A DNA stretch of 64,000 nt, from contig CM037588.1 in the NCBI GenBank assembly GCA_021018995.1, positions 86,898,765-86,962,764 on the forward strand, read 5' to 3'. Each line of letters opens with the position of its first letter. The first letter of the stretch is position 1. The notes under the pieces were generated by a model. The model did not search any database. It was not told the origin of the DNA and worked only from the letters and a program-made list of their open reading frames with translations. Below, in pieces: positions 46,931 to 57,694 of this stretch. This DNA is from Chloranthus sessilifolius (lineage: Eukaryota; Streptophyta; Magnoliopsida; Chloranthales; Chloranthaceae). Made by a program: the position numbers and the translations under genes.

Positions 46931-48980
46931 TATTGTGGATTTCTAGTGTGCTGATTTATGGTGTAAAAATCAAGAGGAACAGAGATGGATTCAACACAGC
47001 TAAAATATCCTAGGCCTGCAAGATACAGGGCCCTTTGTAGCAAGCTTTAAAAGAATGGTGAGTAAGGGCATGTCCACAGGGAGGTTGTTTAGAAATAGGA
47101 TAAATCTTCAGATCTATAAGAGATCTGACACCCTAGTTATGTCTACTTTAGTTAAAGAACATGGGAGAGTTTTGAAATGAGTTGTCACTTAAACTAAACT
47201 ACAAATAAAATGCAAATTATTTTGAATCGAATTTGGAGCTTCAGATCTTGCAGATGAAAGGTTTAAAAACTCAGAAAATGGAGAAGAGCAGCTTGGAGAT
47301 TGTTTTCACTATAATCAGGTTGAGCTAAGCATGTCACAGGGGTTCAAAAGCACATAAGTCCCTCAGCTGGCCACAGGCACTATTCGTAAACACAGCTGTA
47401 GGGCAAAACTTTCACTCCAAATCACAGGATCCACCTGGCCTTAAGGCTATGATCTGTCCACTTTAATGGTCACAGACCATCCTATAGGCTTTATCGAATC
47501 CATGGATTGCAGTAGATAAATCCAATTGAGGCCTGAGCTCAGATTTACCTTAAGGTTATGATCTATCCACTTTAATGGTCACAGACCATCCTAGAGATCT
47601 CCTACAGAGCTAGGGCCTCAATTAGAACAATTAAAACCACTACAGATACTGTAATTTCCAGGTCACAGACACAGGAAATTATAGGGATATCAGATTCAGG
47701 GAATTCAGATGATATCCAAAAGGTCTACCAGTTAAGTGGGTGAGCTGATCAAGCAACTCCTCTACACAAATCCGATCGAGCACCAAGAGGAATCAAAAGA
47801 GCTTTAGATCTAATTAAAACATTACAAACAACATTTACATTGCAAACTAGGCCACTCTTACAATGGAATGCTCTCAGATCTGTAGTCTATGCAATAATTA
47901 ACCCTAGCAACACTCTTAAACTCACCCAATTATAGATCTAACTCATTCCTCGCTACTCCAAGGGGTTTAGCCAACCATGGTTGGGCTAAAGGAGGGAAAA
48001 GGGAATCTCGCTGCAAGCTCTGGTCTCTAGAAAATTGTTCAGAAATTCGATCTCCCCCAATGGCAATTGGGGGTTCCAATATATAGCTTTCCTTCTCTGT
48101 TTTTCCCACCAAAGATCCCTTCTAGAAGGTTGTCAGAATTTGTTAGAGTTCTGTTAAAACACATGGGTCAGTTAGGGTTTCCTAGGGCATCTTCTAGAAG
48201 TTGCACCGGTCACCAACATGCCTCAATTTGCGTGCAACAAGTCACCAAGTCTCTGCGTGTGCATAGCATGGTTTCTGAGAAGTTTAGCACACGATTTCGA
48301 CAGGTTGAAGAGGCTTTCGACAGGTTGAAAGTAAGCTTGTAATTCCTTTTGATAGGTTCCCTGGTCTCTTCGATAGGATCCGATAGGTTGAGTTTAGCTT
48401 CACTGTGCTTGATCTGGGGCTTTGGACAGGTTGGAAGAGTGATTCGATAGGTTGAATATTTTCATTCTGTCGCTTCGATCGGATGACCTTTGTTCCTATC
48501 GAAAGGTTCAGATCAATCTGTGATAGGTGCTGTCTCAGCATTTCTATTTTGATAGGTTCAGTGAACCATTTGATAGGTTCAATGAACCTTATGATAGGTC
48601 TCCTCTTTCCCTCAGCTAGCTTTCGATAGGTTGAATTCTCTTTCTCTTTCAACTGCTCGATACGGTCTTGGATCCTTTCGAACTCTTCACTTCTGCACTA
48701 ATTCTTCCTTTTGCTGCTTTCTGATCCTGTCGAACCCTTCATGTGACTAATCGATGGGACGCCATCAACCTATTCTCGCTTCCTTCACCATATTCTGTTG
48801 CTGGGTCTGCATGATGCTGAGAGCTGACTTCTTTGTTGGCATTTTTAAGTGGTTTGCTGCATTATTACCATATTTTCCTGCTAGCTACAAAATGCACTCA
48901 ACAGAGGCTTATTAGTGTGCTTGCAGGTCCATGAAAGGTCAGGTTAAAGGGTGCAAAGTGGCAATTTTCACCACTTAACA
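46931..48980 (-). repeat. 5' LTR of element F
   Basis: 2050 bp. Word cluster about 48290-48760, TATA-like GCTATATATTGG at 48076-48087, hairpins at 47449-47480 and near 47555-47600. Confidence 0.92.
47449..47480 (-). promoter_or_regulatory. Conserved LTR hairpin, F
   Basis: Minus strand: arms ATGGTCTGT and ACAGATCAT (one G-U pair in RNA) around GACCATTAAAGTGG. Confidence 0.55.
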
Positions 48981-48985
48981 ATAGT
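48981..48985. repeat. Target-site duplication of F, right
   Basis: ATAGT, matching 33700-33704. Confidence 0.9.
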
Positions 48986-49494
48986 CTGTGATGACTTAAG
49001 TGGAAAGATTATAGCCTTAAGAGAGTAGTTAATTCACAGGGGTTGATTTGAATTCCTCTACCTTGCAGATGTGCTTGTAGTCATATGAAGGATTACTGCA
49101 GAATCAACTCTAGATCTGAGTTGCATAACTGATTTAATCTTAGCTGCATATTTCTCATCTTTTTACCTTTATTTTACCACACCATTAGCACCTTCTTTAA
49201 AACCCTTTTTATAGTATAGGACTGCATTTTATTTCTTAGTTTTAGTTTTAGTTGTTAGATCTGTAGTCAGATCTGGAGGCCTACTAAATAACCCTTTCTG
49301 GGTTTTAGATCAATTTTCCTTATGGGACAAACTCTTAATTACTTTTAAAACTTGATACAACAGGACCTGGATCTTACAGGACTGTGGTATTTTTAGAGTG
49401 CTATTTTCATGTCTTTCCATCCCCCTTTACTTTGATTAATTTTTACCATTGTGTTTTCTAATAAAAATAATAGCACCTAACCATAAAACCAACA
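48981..49494 (+). repeat. G LTR1, right part
   Basis: Continues LTR1 after element F and ends CCAACA, followed directly by a primer-binding site. Collinear with about 60067-60614 of LTR2. Confidence 0.9.
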
Positions 49495-49520
49495 AGTTTT
49501 TGTCGCCATTGTCGGGGATC
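49495..49520 (+). promoter_or_regulatory. Primer-binding site, G1
   Basis: TGTCGCCATTGTCGGGGA after the LTR: 15 of 18 match to the tRNA-Asp complement. Confidence 0.75.
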
Positions 49521-49835
49521 TTTGATCTAATTAGTAGACCTGAGTGTATTTTTTTATGTGTACTATATTCATTTGTAGCAGTGCCTATTTTTGAATAAAA
49601 GTATTACTAATTTTGTATTGGCTTTTGCAAATCTGGACAACAGCAGAAGGGAAAAGCTAGAAATGCAGCTGGAGCTTTGCTACCTTTAGTTTGCATTTCT
49701 GTCCCCCTAATTCTCAGTCCATTTTTGTTGTATTGATTTTCAGTATCTCAGTAGTACTTGTTAGTAGTTCTGCTTGGTTAGAAATTCTTTTAGTGTGCTG
49801 ACTGTGTTGTTCTTTACTTGCTGCTTTGTGTGTGC

Positions 49836-51540
49836 ATGCTAGGTAGGAGGTCCCTTAACCCTGACTTAGAACCTCTAAATCCTGAGATTGAGAGGGCCCT
49901 TAAACCTAGGAACACCACAAAAGCCCCTATTGTGGATACTGAGCCAGTAGTAGAGATGGGTGAGCAATCGAGAACATTGAAGGAATTTAATGCACTAGGG
50001 GCATATAACTCCCCTTTCTGCATTCAATTCCTTACTGTTCAAGGAAACTATGAGATTAAATCATCCATCATTCAAATGCTACCATTATTTCATGGGTTGA
50101 GTAAAGAAGATCCATATAAACACATTGATGAGTTCTTGGCTTTGTGCACCACATTCAATATTACTGGCTTGGGGGAAGAAGCCACCAAACTAAGGCTCTA
50201 AGCTTTTTCATTAAAGGACAGAGCCAAAACGTGGCTTTCCATGCTCCTAGCAAACAACATACAATCATGGAATGATCTTCAATGCCAATTTTTGGCTAAA
50301 TTTTTTCTAATGTCTAAAACTAGCCAGTTGAGGAAGAGCATAATTTCCTTTGCTTAATTCGCAACTGAGGATTTCCATCAAGGTTGGGAAAAGTTTAAGG
50401 AGCTTTTGAAGCAATGTCCTCACCACCATATTCCTGAGTGGCTGCTTATCTAGAGCTTCTACCAAGGAATTAATTCCAAGAGCAGGGACATGGTGGATGC
50501 CTCATGTGGGGGTACTTACCTCCATAAGACTGCTGATGAGGCTTGAGAGCTGTTTGATGTTATAAGTGAAAATTCCATGTAGTAGGAGACTCTGTCCAGA
50601 AATGACATTGAGACTCCTGCTAAGATGGGAAAAGAAGTCATCTCTAAAGGAAGGATGTATGAAGTCTGTGTGCCCAGTGATTTGGAAAGGACGGTAGACA
50701 ACCTGAGCAAAAAATTTGATAAATTGATGAATGTGATGCAGCCTAGGCTGACTGCACAAGTGGAAGAGGTATGCCCGATATGCCTGTCTCCCACACATTC
50801 ACTTGAGGAATATCCATCAGCCAACCAATATCCTGAATTGGTCTTGGAACATGCCAATGCTACCCAGTCATATGAGAAGCAACCTGCTGGGTATCAATGG
50901 AGAAACCACCCCAATTAGAGCTGGAGACAAGACACATATCAACAACCCCAGCAGCAACAGTTGGCATTACCTTATGGACCACAACCATAGTATCAGCATA
51001 GCTATGCACCAAGACAAGCCTTCCAGCAATCAGCCCCACAGCCTAACCAATTGATGCTCCCACTATCTTAGCTTAGAGCCCCCTCCTTGAAGTTCAGGCT
51101 TTATCATCACTGTAAAACCTGGGTTCTCTATCATAGACTGTGAACTCTCACAGTCAAAGTATAAAAAAGATAGAGACCAGCTTGGCCAAATTTTAAATGC
51201 ATTAGCTAGAAGAGAGGAGGGTAGACTGCCCAGTCAACCCCTAGCCAACCCTAAGGGTCAATTTATGATTGGTGAAGGCTCTTAAACTCATGAGGAGGCT
51301 AAGGCAGTCACTACCCTAAGGAGTGATAGGATAGTTGATAATCAAGTGGGCAGGGAGGCCAAGGAGAAAAATGAGAGTGACAGAGAAAGGAATGTGAGTG
51401 TAGAAGAGGAGAAGAACTCTTCTCCTGTTGCTCTATAGCAGGAGGATAATGATGGGGTTGTTGTTGGGCCCCAACTAGAAGAAATAAATGAAGAAAAAAG
51501 AAAACAATAAAAATTTGATCATGAAATAGTTAGGCATGCA
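49836..51540 (+). pseudogene. gag, G1
   Basis: The start is at MLGRRSLNPDLE (49836), since the same start occurs in F and G2. It is followed by GAYNSPFCIQF, YEIKSSIIQMLPLFHGLSKEDPYKHIDEFLALCTTFNITGLGEEATKLRL, a capsid-like helical part, a zinc-knuckle region (CPICLSPTHSLEE), a Gln/Pro-rich stretch and a charged Lys/Glu C-terminal part (about 51290-51510). The leader 49521-49835 is non-coding. Broken. Confidence 0.82.
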
Positions 51541-51543
51541 GCT

Positions 51544-52500
51544 GTGGTACCAGCAGTACCACAACTACCATTTCCTCACGCATTAAAAGGCCCTTCCCCT
51601 TTTGATAAGGGGCATGCTAAAATGGTGGAAATGATGGAGACCTTCAAGAAAGTTAAGATCAATTTACCTCTGCTTGATGCCATCAACCAGGTCCCAGCCT
51701 ATGTAAAGTTTCTCAAAGACATTTGTGCCCAGCACAGGAAGTATAGGGTTCATTTATCCAAAAAGGTTTTTACAGTTGAGAATGCCCAGTCTGTGTTGTC
51801 TATCTCCACACTAGCAAAATTGCAGGACCCAGGGGTACCTACTATCCCCTGCATCATTGGTGAACATACCATAGGCAGAGTCGTCCTTGACTTGGGAGCC
51901 AGTGTCAACCTTCTGCCATACTCTATGTATGAACAGTCTGATTTAGGAGAACTGAAACCAACATCTATTGTGCTTCAGTTGGCTGACATGTCTGAGAGAA
52001 GGACTATGGGAATGATAGAAGATGTCCTTATTGGAGTAGACAAATTCTTTTATCCTGCTGATTTTTTGGTTTTGGATATGGAACCTTCAAAAAGTAGCAC
52101 CTCCATTCCTATCATTTTGGGCAAGCCATTTTTGGCCACAGCTAATTCCTGTATATAATGTAGATTAGGGATAATGGAGGTGACCTTTGGGAACATGAAC
52201 GTCAAATTAAATGTGTTCAGTACTGCCAAGCAACCTCAACTGGACAATGAGGACTGATTTGCAATAGATGTACTAGATGACATAGTGGAGGAAAATGTAT
52301 CCAATTTGCTGGATTGGGATATATGTTGGTGAGAAATTTGAATATATTTGGACTAAGACTCATGAGGAGGAGGCCCCAATTTACCTGGTTGAAGACAGCA
52401 TGACATCAAAGTCTTCATGGGGCCTAGTGCATATTTTCCTCTACCATCAAAGTTACCTCTGGTGCCATCTCTTGTCAGTTCCCCAGACTTAGAGCTGAAA
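51544..52500 (+). pseudogene. Protease region, G1
   Basis: A 204-residue open piece (51544-52158) covers VKINLPLLDAINQVPAYVKFLKD, IPCIIGEHTIGRVVLDLGASVNLLPYSMYEQ (aspartic protease active-site loop and following strand) and IPIILGKPFLATANSCI. It is followed by MEVTFGNMNVKLNVF, as in F and G2. The MITE-like element is inserted just after. Broken overall. Confidence 0.82.
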
Positions 52501-52502
52501 CC

Positions 52503-53082
52503 ATGGGTCAAAAAATCGTCTGATACCGATACATATTGGTTTTGGACTTGGGCGGTACGATACAAAGGCATTGTATCCTACCCCCTTAAAAACAATGTAC
52601 TTATCGTCTGATACGGGTAATGTATCACCCGTATTGAACGATACGAACGATACATTGAAATTATCGGACGATAATTTTAATGTATTGTCCAATAATATGT
52701 ATATATATATTTTTTTCGATTGTCTACACAATCGATGGCGACTATGTAGACAATCGCCATCGATTGTGTAGACAATCGAAAAATTTATTATTTTTATTTT
52801 ATTTATTTATTTTTGATTGTCTACACAATCGATAGAGACTGTGTAGACAATCGTGTAGACAATCAAATTTATTTTTTTTTCCAATTGTCTACACAATTGA
52901 TGGCGATTGTCAACACAGTCACCATCGATTGTATAGACAATCGGGAAAAAAAATAAATTCAATGTATCAAACCGATACATTAAATGTATCGTCGATACAT
53001 TGAATGTATCAGCCGATACCTGACACGTATCATCCTAGAGGTCAGGACGATACGTATCGGTTTATCGATATTTTGACCCTTG
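52503..53082. mobile_element. MITE-like element with palindromic modules, in G1
   Basis: About 580 bp with inverted ends (GGGTCAAAA at left; TTTTGACCC at right, then further GATAC-rich similarity). The flanks are 9-bp repeats, GCTGAAACC and GCTGAAATA, around a site that G2 has uninterrupted at about 63639-63647. Nine-base duplications suggest a Mutator-type superfamily, without a transposase. Inside are several GATTGTCTACACAATC palindromes. One has perfect 25-bp arms (52717-52741 and 52754-52778). Confidence 0.8.
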
Positions 53083-53094
53083 GCTGAAATAGCT

Positions 53095-54220
53095 CCCCAA
53101 CGCTCTCAAATATGCATTCTTGGGGCAAGATAAAAAACTGCCTGTGATTATTTCATATTCCTTCACTGAGGAGCAGGAAGAGAAACTGATTGGTGTGCTC
53201 AAGATGCATAAAAAGACAATTGGATGGACTATTATTGATATGGGGGGAATTAACCCAACTGTGTGTATGCACAGAATTCATCAGGAAGAGGGATCCAAAC
53301 TGTCTAGGGAGATGCAAAGGAAGTTAAATCCTCATATGTAGGATGTGGTGATGAAGGAAGTGGTAAAACTACTTGATGCTGGAGTAGTATACCCAATTTT
53401 TGACTCTGAATGGGTGTCACCTACACAGGTGGTCCCTAAAAAGTCTGGCATCACTGTAGTGCTTAATGAGTTTGGAGAATTAATGCTAACCAGGGAGACC
53501 ATTGGTTGGAGGGTCTGTATTGACTACAGAAAACTGAACTCCAAGATTAGGAAGGACCATTTCCCACTGCCCTTCATTGACTAGATTTTGGATAATTTAG
53601 CAGGAAAAGCTTACTATTGCTTTCTTGATGGATACTCTGGCTACAACTAGATCCCTGTGTATTCACAAGACCAGGAGAAAATAACTTTTACTTGTCTGTT
53701 TGGCACCTTTGCTTACCGAAGGATGCCTTTTAGACTGTGTAATACTCCTGCTACTTTCTAGAGATGCATGCTTGCAATTTTTTCTGACATGCTAGACAAG
53801 TATTTGGAGATCTATATAGATGATATTTCTGTGTACGGTGATGATTTTGATCAGTGTTTAAATCATCTATCTCTTATGCTTCAGAGATGTGAGGAAACCA
53901 ACCTAGCGTTGAGCTGAGAAAAGGGCAATTTCATAGTTACCCATGAAATTGTTCTTGGTCATGTGGTTTCTAACAAAGGAATTGACGTAGATAGGGCAAA
54001 AATTGACCCGATCTCACATTAACCTCCTCTAAAAATTGTCAAGCAAGTGAAATCTTTCCTTGGGCATGCTGGTTTCTACAAAAGGTTCATCAAGGATTTA
54101 AAAAAAATTTCTAATCCTCTGTGTCACCTGCTGTGTTAGGATGTGCCTATTGTAATCACTGCTGAGTGCTTGACTGCCTTTGAGGTTCTGAAAAATTGCT
54201 TGACTACTGCCCCTATCATC
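53095..54220 (+). pseudogene. Reverse transcriptase and upstream linker, G1
   Basis: Begins with FGQDKKLPVIIS-like linker sequence (53120-53341: GWTIIDMGGINPTVCMHRIHQEEGSKLSREMQRKLNPHM). Then KEVVKLLDAGVVYPI, WVSPTQVVPKKSGITVV, WRVCIDYRKLNSK, the palm region with YIDD-type sequence near 53815, and the thumb FLGHAGFYKRFIKD. Broken. Confidence 0.82.
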
Positions 54221-54640
54221 CAGGCCCCAGATTACTCCCTTCCCTTTGAGCTTATGTGTGATGCTTCGAATTTAACAATTGGTGCAATTTTGGGGCAGAG
54301 AAAAGATAAATTACCCATTGTAATTTATTATGCTAGCAAGACATTGATTGATGCTCAGTTGAACTTTACCACCACTAAGAAAGAGCTGTTCGCAGTTGTC
54401 TTTGCCTTGGAAAAATTTAGACCTTATGTTTTAGGGTCTAAAATTATTATTTTCACACATCACTCAGCCCTGAAATTCCTGTTGTGTAAAAAAGAAGCCA
54501 AGCCTAGATTGATCAGATGGATCCTCCTATTACAAGAGTTTGATATATAGATCAAGGATAAAAAGAGTGTAGAAAATGGGTTTGCAGACTACTTGTCTAG
54601 AAATTTACCAGCTGACTCTGAAAACATACTTGTGAATGAT
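54220..54640 (+). pseudogene. RNase H, G1
   Basis: [99 protein letters not shown]: the full Ty3/gypsy RNase H layout in one open piece (54143-54550). Confidence 0.85.
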
Positions 54641-55810
54641 TCTTTTCCTGATGAGAAACTTTTTGCCACCACTGTGAGTGTTCCTTGGTTTGCAAACATT
54701 GTAAACTATCTTGTTGCAGGAAGGATTCCCCTACATTGGTCAAAGATGGACAAGGACCTGTTTTTCTCTCAGGTCAAATATTTTCTATGGGAGGATCCTT
54801 ACCTTTACAAGTGTTGTGCAAATCAAATTGTTAGGAAGTGTGTTCCTGAAAATGAATTCCCCAGCATTCTTTTAATGTGCCATGAGCAGGCCTGTGGAGG
54901 TCATTTTGGGGGAAGAAAAATTGTTGCCAAGGTGCTCCAAAGTGGATTCTATTGGCCATCCTTATTTAAGGATGCAATAGAGCACTGCAAGGCCTATCAT
55001 AGATGTCAACAGATGGGGGGCATATCCAAATGAGATTCAATGCCATTACACCCCATCCTTGTGGTAGAACTGTTGGATGTATGGGGAATAGACTTCATGG
55101 GTCCATTTTCTCCTTCTTATGAGTTTAATTTCATTCTTGTGGCTGTGGACTATGTGTCCAAATGGGTAGAAGCCATTGCCATAAGAACCAATGACCACAC
55201 AATTATCCTTAGATTTTTGAAGGACAATATATTCTCTAGATTTGGCACCCTTAGAGCCATCATTAGTGATGAGGAGAGTCATTTCTGTAACAAGTACTTT
55301 GTGAGACAGCTCAAGAAGTACTCAGTTACACATAGAGTAGCTCCTCCATACCACTCACAGACCAGTGGGAAAGTGGAGATCTCTTATAGAGAAATCAAGC
55401 ACATTTTGGAGAAAACTGTGAGGACTGATAGGAGGGACTGGTCCCTGAAGCTGTAGGATGGCACGTGGGCTTATAGGACTGCCTATAAGACCCCTATTGG
55501 AATGTCTCCTTTTAGACTGGTTTATGGCAAGGCTTCTCATCTACTAGTGGAGTTAGAACATAGAGCCTACTGGACTAATAAAACTCTAAATATTGATCTA
55601 ACTGCTACTGGTTCACACAAGAAATTGTAGCTGGCTGAGCTAGAGGAGCTGAGATTGGAGGCCTATGCAAATTCTAGAATTTACAAAGAGAAAGCCAAGG
55701 CTTTCTTTGACAAAAGCCTGCTGAGAAAGGACTTTGAGGCTAGTGCCAAGGTATGGCTGGTCAACTCCAAATTGAAATTCTTCCCAAGAAAGTTAAGATC
55801 CATTGGAGTT
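54640..55810 (+). pseudogene. Integrase, G1
   Basis: The first piece (54593-55033) has the linker [18 protein letters not shown] and a zinc-binding region ending CKAYHRCQQMGG. The second (55040-55456) has [48 protein letters not shown] and [26 protein letters not shown]. The C-terminal part follows ([10 protein letters not shown]-like). Several breaks. Confidence 0.83.
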
Positions 55811-56300
55811 AGCCTTTCCTAGGTTAGTCCAGCTCTTTTATTAGAACATCAAGGTCAGGAAAGATAAGAATGGAAACCCTGTGTTGCTGATCCTAGTGGA
55901 TGATTTCAAAATGTTAGTGGATCCATCTGTGATAGCCCAAGTCATAGGGATACCAGCTGTATACAACCCTGAGTGTACTTTGGGTGCTCCCTTGACTGCC
56001 TCAATCACTGAGATTGCTAAGAGGGTACCACAAGGGAAGAAGGCCTCAGGAGACTCCATCAAGAGGGGAGATTTGGAGCCCAGCCTCCTGTTCATGGATC
56101 ATGTTCTTAGGAAGAACATCTATGTGATTGGGCACTAGCAGGAGAGAAGGACACCTATAGCTTATGCCATCTATAGCTTCTCTTTGGGGCACTGCTTTGA
56201 TGCTGTCCAACTGATCTTTGAGGGGATGAAGGATATTCAGGAGAAGGTCTAGAAAAATATGGATGGGATCCAGTTACTCTATCAAGATCAGATTCAGATT
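55811..56300 (+). pseudogene. ORF3, short form, G1
   Basis: Starts soon after integrase, with no word-rich spacer. It contains LILVDDFKMLVDPSVIAQVIGIPAVYNPE and GDLEPSLLFMDHVLRKNIYVIGH, the latter matching DLAPQFLLMDSILRGSFYVTGH in C, then a helical end. It lacks the Pro-rich and coiled-coil parts of C. Broken. Confidence 0.65.
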
Positions 56301-56520
56301 AGGTTTTAGTGTGTCAGTTGTACTTAAGTTTTAGTTTCTGTTTTTACACATTTACAAATTTCATTTATAGTGTCTTGTATACTGTTCTTATGAATGCAAA
56401 TTTCTCTTTGAGTCCTTTCTTTGCAGTAGTTTTACTTGTCTTGTTTTCTGCATGTTATTTTGCTATTTTGTGTGTGATGATTTATGATTGTACCTTGCTG
56501 CCCCTGTGGGCTTACTCCTT

Positions 56521-56560
56521 GAACAGTGAGGACATTATTCTTCATAGGTTTGGGGGTATG
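56521..56560 (+). promoter_or_regulatory. Internal PPT-like tract with upstream hairpin, G1
   Basis: GAACAGTGAGGACATTATTC (weaker hairpin in this copy), then ATAGGTTTGGGGGTATG. Confidence 0.45.
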
Positions 56561-57259
56561 ACAGGGTAAGTCAATGGGATAGTTAACCTAAGTGTAGCAG
56601 TATTAATTGAGTAAGAGATAAAGAGAGTGAATCCGCCTACGTAATGTTGAAAATGAGGACATGTAAACTAATGCAAACTTGTTAACACTAAAATCATTTA
56701 AAAATTCAATACTGCCATGAGGTGAACATCAAGAATTATTTTTTTTTCAGTACTTAGTGAACCATTGAGGAGAGAAAAAGGTGAAGACATGCCCAAGAAT
56801 TTAATTGAAGACCATACCTAGTGAGATTTGGGCCTACAAATTTTTTTTCTTCTTAAAGAGTGTCTTTGGCAAATCTTTTCTGCTCTAAGGACTAGCTGAT
56901 TCAACTCCTTTTCACTAAAAGTTAGGCACCTCTGAGTTGAAACTTTTGGCAATATGCATAACACTAAGGAGATGATCAAGGCCTTCATTTGAACAGTTTG
57001 AGCCTAAAAGTACCAACCCATTGAAACTGTCCTTTTGCGTACACTTTTTGAGCCTTCAAATTAATTTTTCTTCAAGATACACTAGAGTACCTGTACATCA
57101 ACTTGTAGACCTGATTCAACCTTACCCTCACTCTTAGAATTCAAAAGGTAAAGGGGAAGGAGATGAAAGTGGGCAAGCTGAGTGTAACATTTGGTGAATG
57201 GAAGAGAGAAGCAATATATGAACATAAGTGTAGCAGTGGTTTTGTTGTGACATTTCATG

Positions 57260-57286
57260 AAATAAAAATAAAAATAAAAATAAAAA
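57260..57286. repeat. (AAAAT)n microsatellite
   Basis: About five AAAAT units. Confidence 0.85.
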
Positions 57287-57563
57287 GGAAAGAGAAGTTA
57301 AGAAGATACCTTCATCTAAAAATTGAAAAGAAGAAGAGAAGCTGGCCACTTTAGATATGAAAAATGTCAATGAAGATGAAGTATGTTGAATTTAAGAAGG
57401 TGAAGTCATGAATCACCTCCTACACTTACTGATTTATCAGTTTTGAATCCCCTTTATACCTTCCATTCTTTTAAAACCTCAACCACAAGCCACACTACAA
57501 CTCATGTATAATCCCTTGTTTATCCAAAGTGAAGTGAGCTGTCATGTAGAGATGAAAAGCTGT

Positions 57564-57694
57564 CTGATCCCACTCCCTAGTGGAGGAGTGGGATCAGATA
57601 ATGGGTGTTTCAGTTCACCCCACTCCTCCACTCCCTAGTGGAGGAGTGGGGTCTGCAACTGCTCTTGAGCTTGTGTGAACTGAAACACCCATTA
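57564..57694. repeat. Compound palindrome
   Basis: Two perfect hairpins (13-bp arms 57564-57576/57585-57597; 15-bp arms 57618-57632/57637-57651), overlapped by a 20-bp inverted repeat (57599-57618/57675-57694). The matching part of G0 (about 23490-23600) lacks these hairpins. Confidence 0.9.

Larger units (their letters stand above)
33705..48980 (-). mobile_element. Element F, full-length Athila-type retrotransposon
   Basis: Minus strand, with both LTRs (2050 bp each), tRNA-Asp-type primer site, gag, protease, RT, RNase H, integrase, word cluster, small ORF, 3' UTR and PPT, bounded by ATAGT. It is 15.3 kb, including a 2.5-kb solo LTR inserted between integrase and the small ORF. A hand count over about 320 LTR positions gives roughly 7% difference. 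At a commonly used plant rate near 1.3e-8 per site per year that is about 2.5-3 million years. Coding regions are largely readable but broken in several places. Confidence 0.93.

Noticed and set aside
52503-53082. Helitron
   Set aside because: Inverted ends and a near-identical 9-bp duplication do not fit a Helitron.
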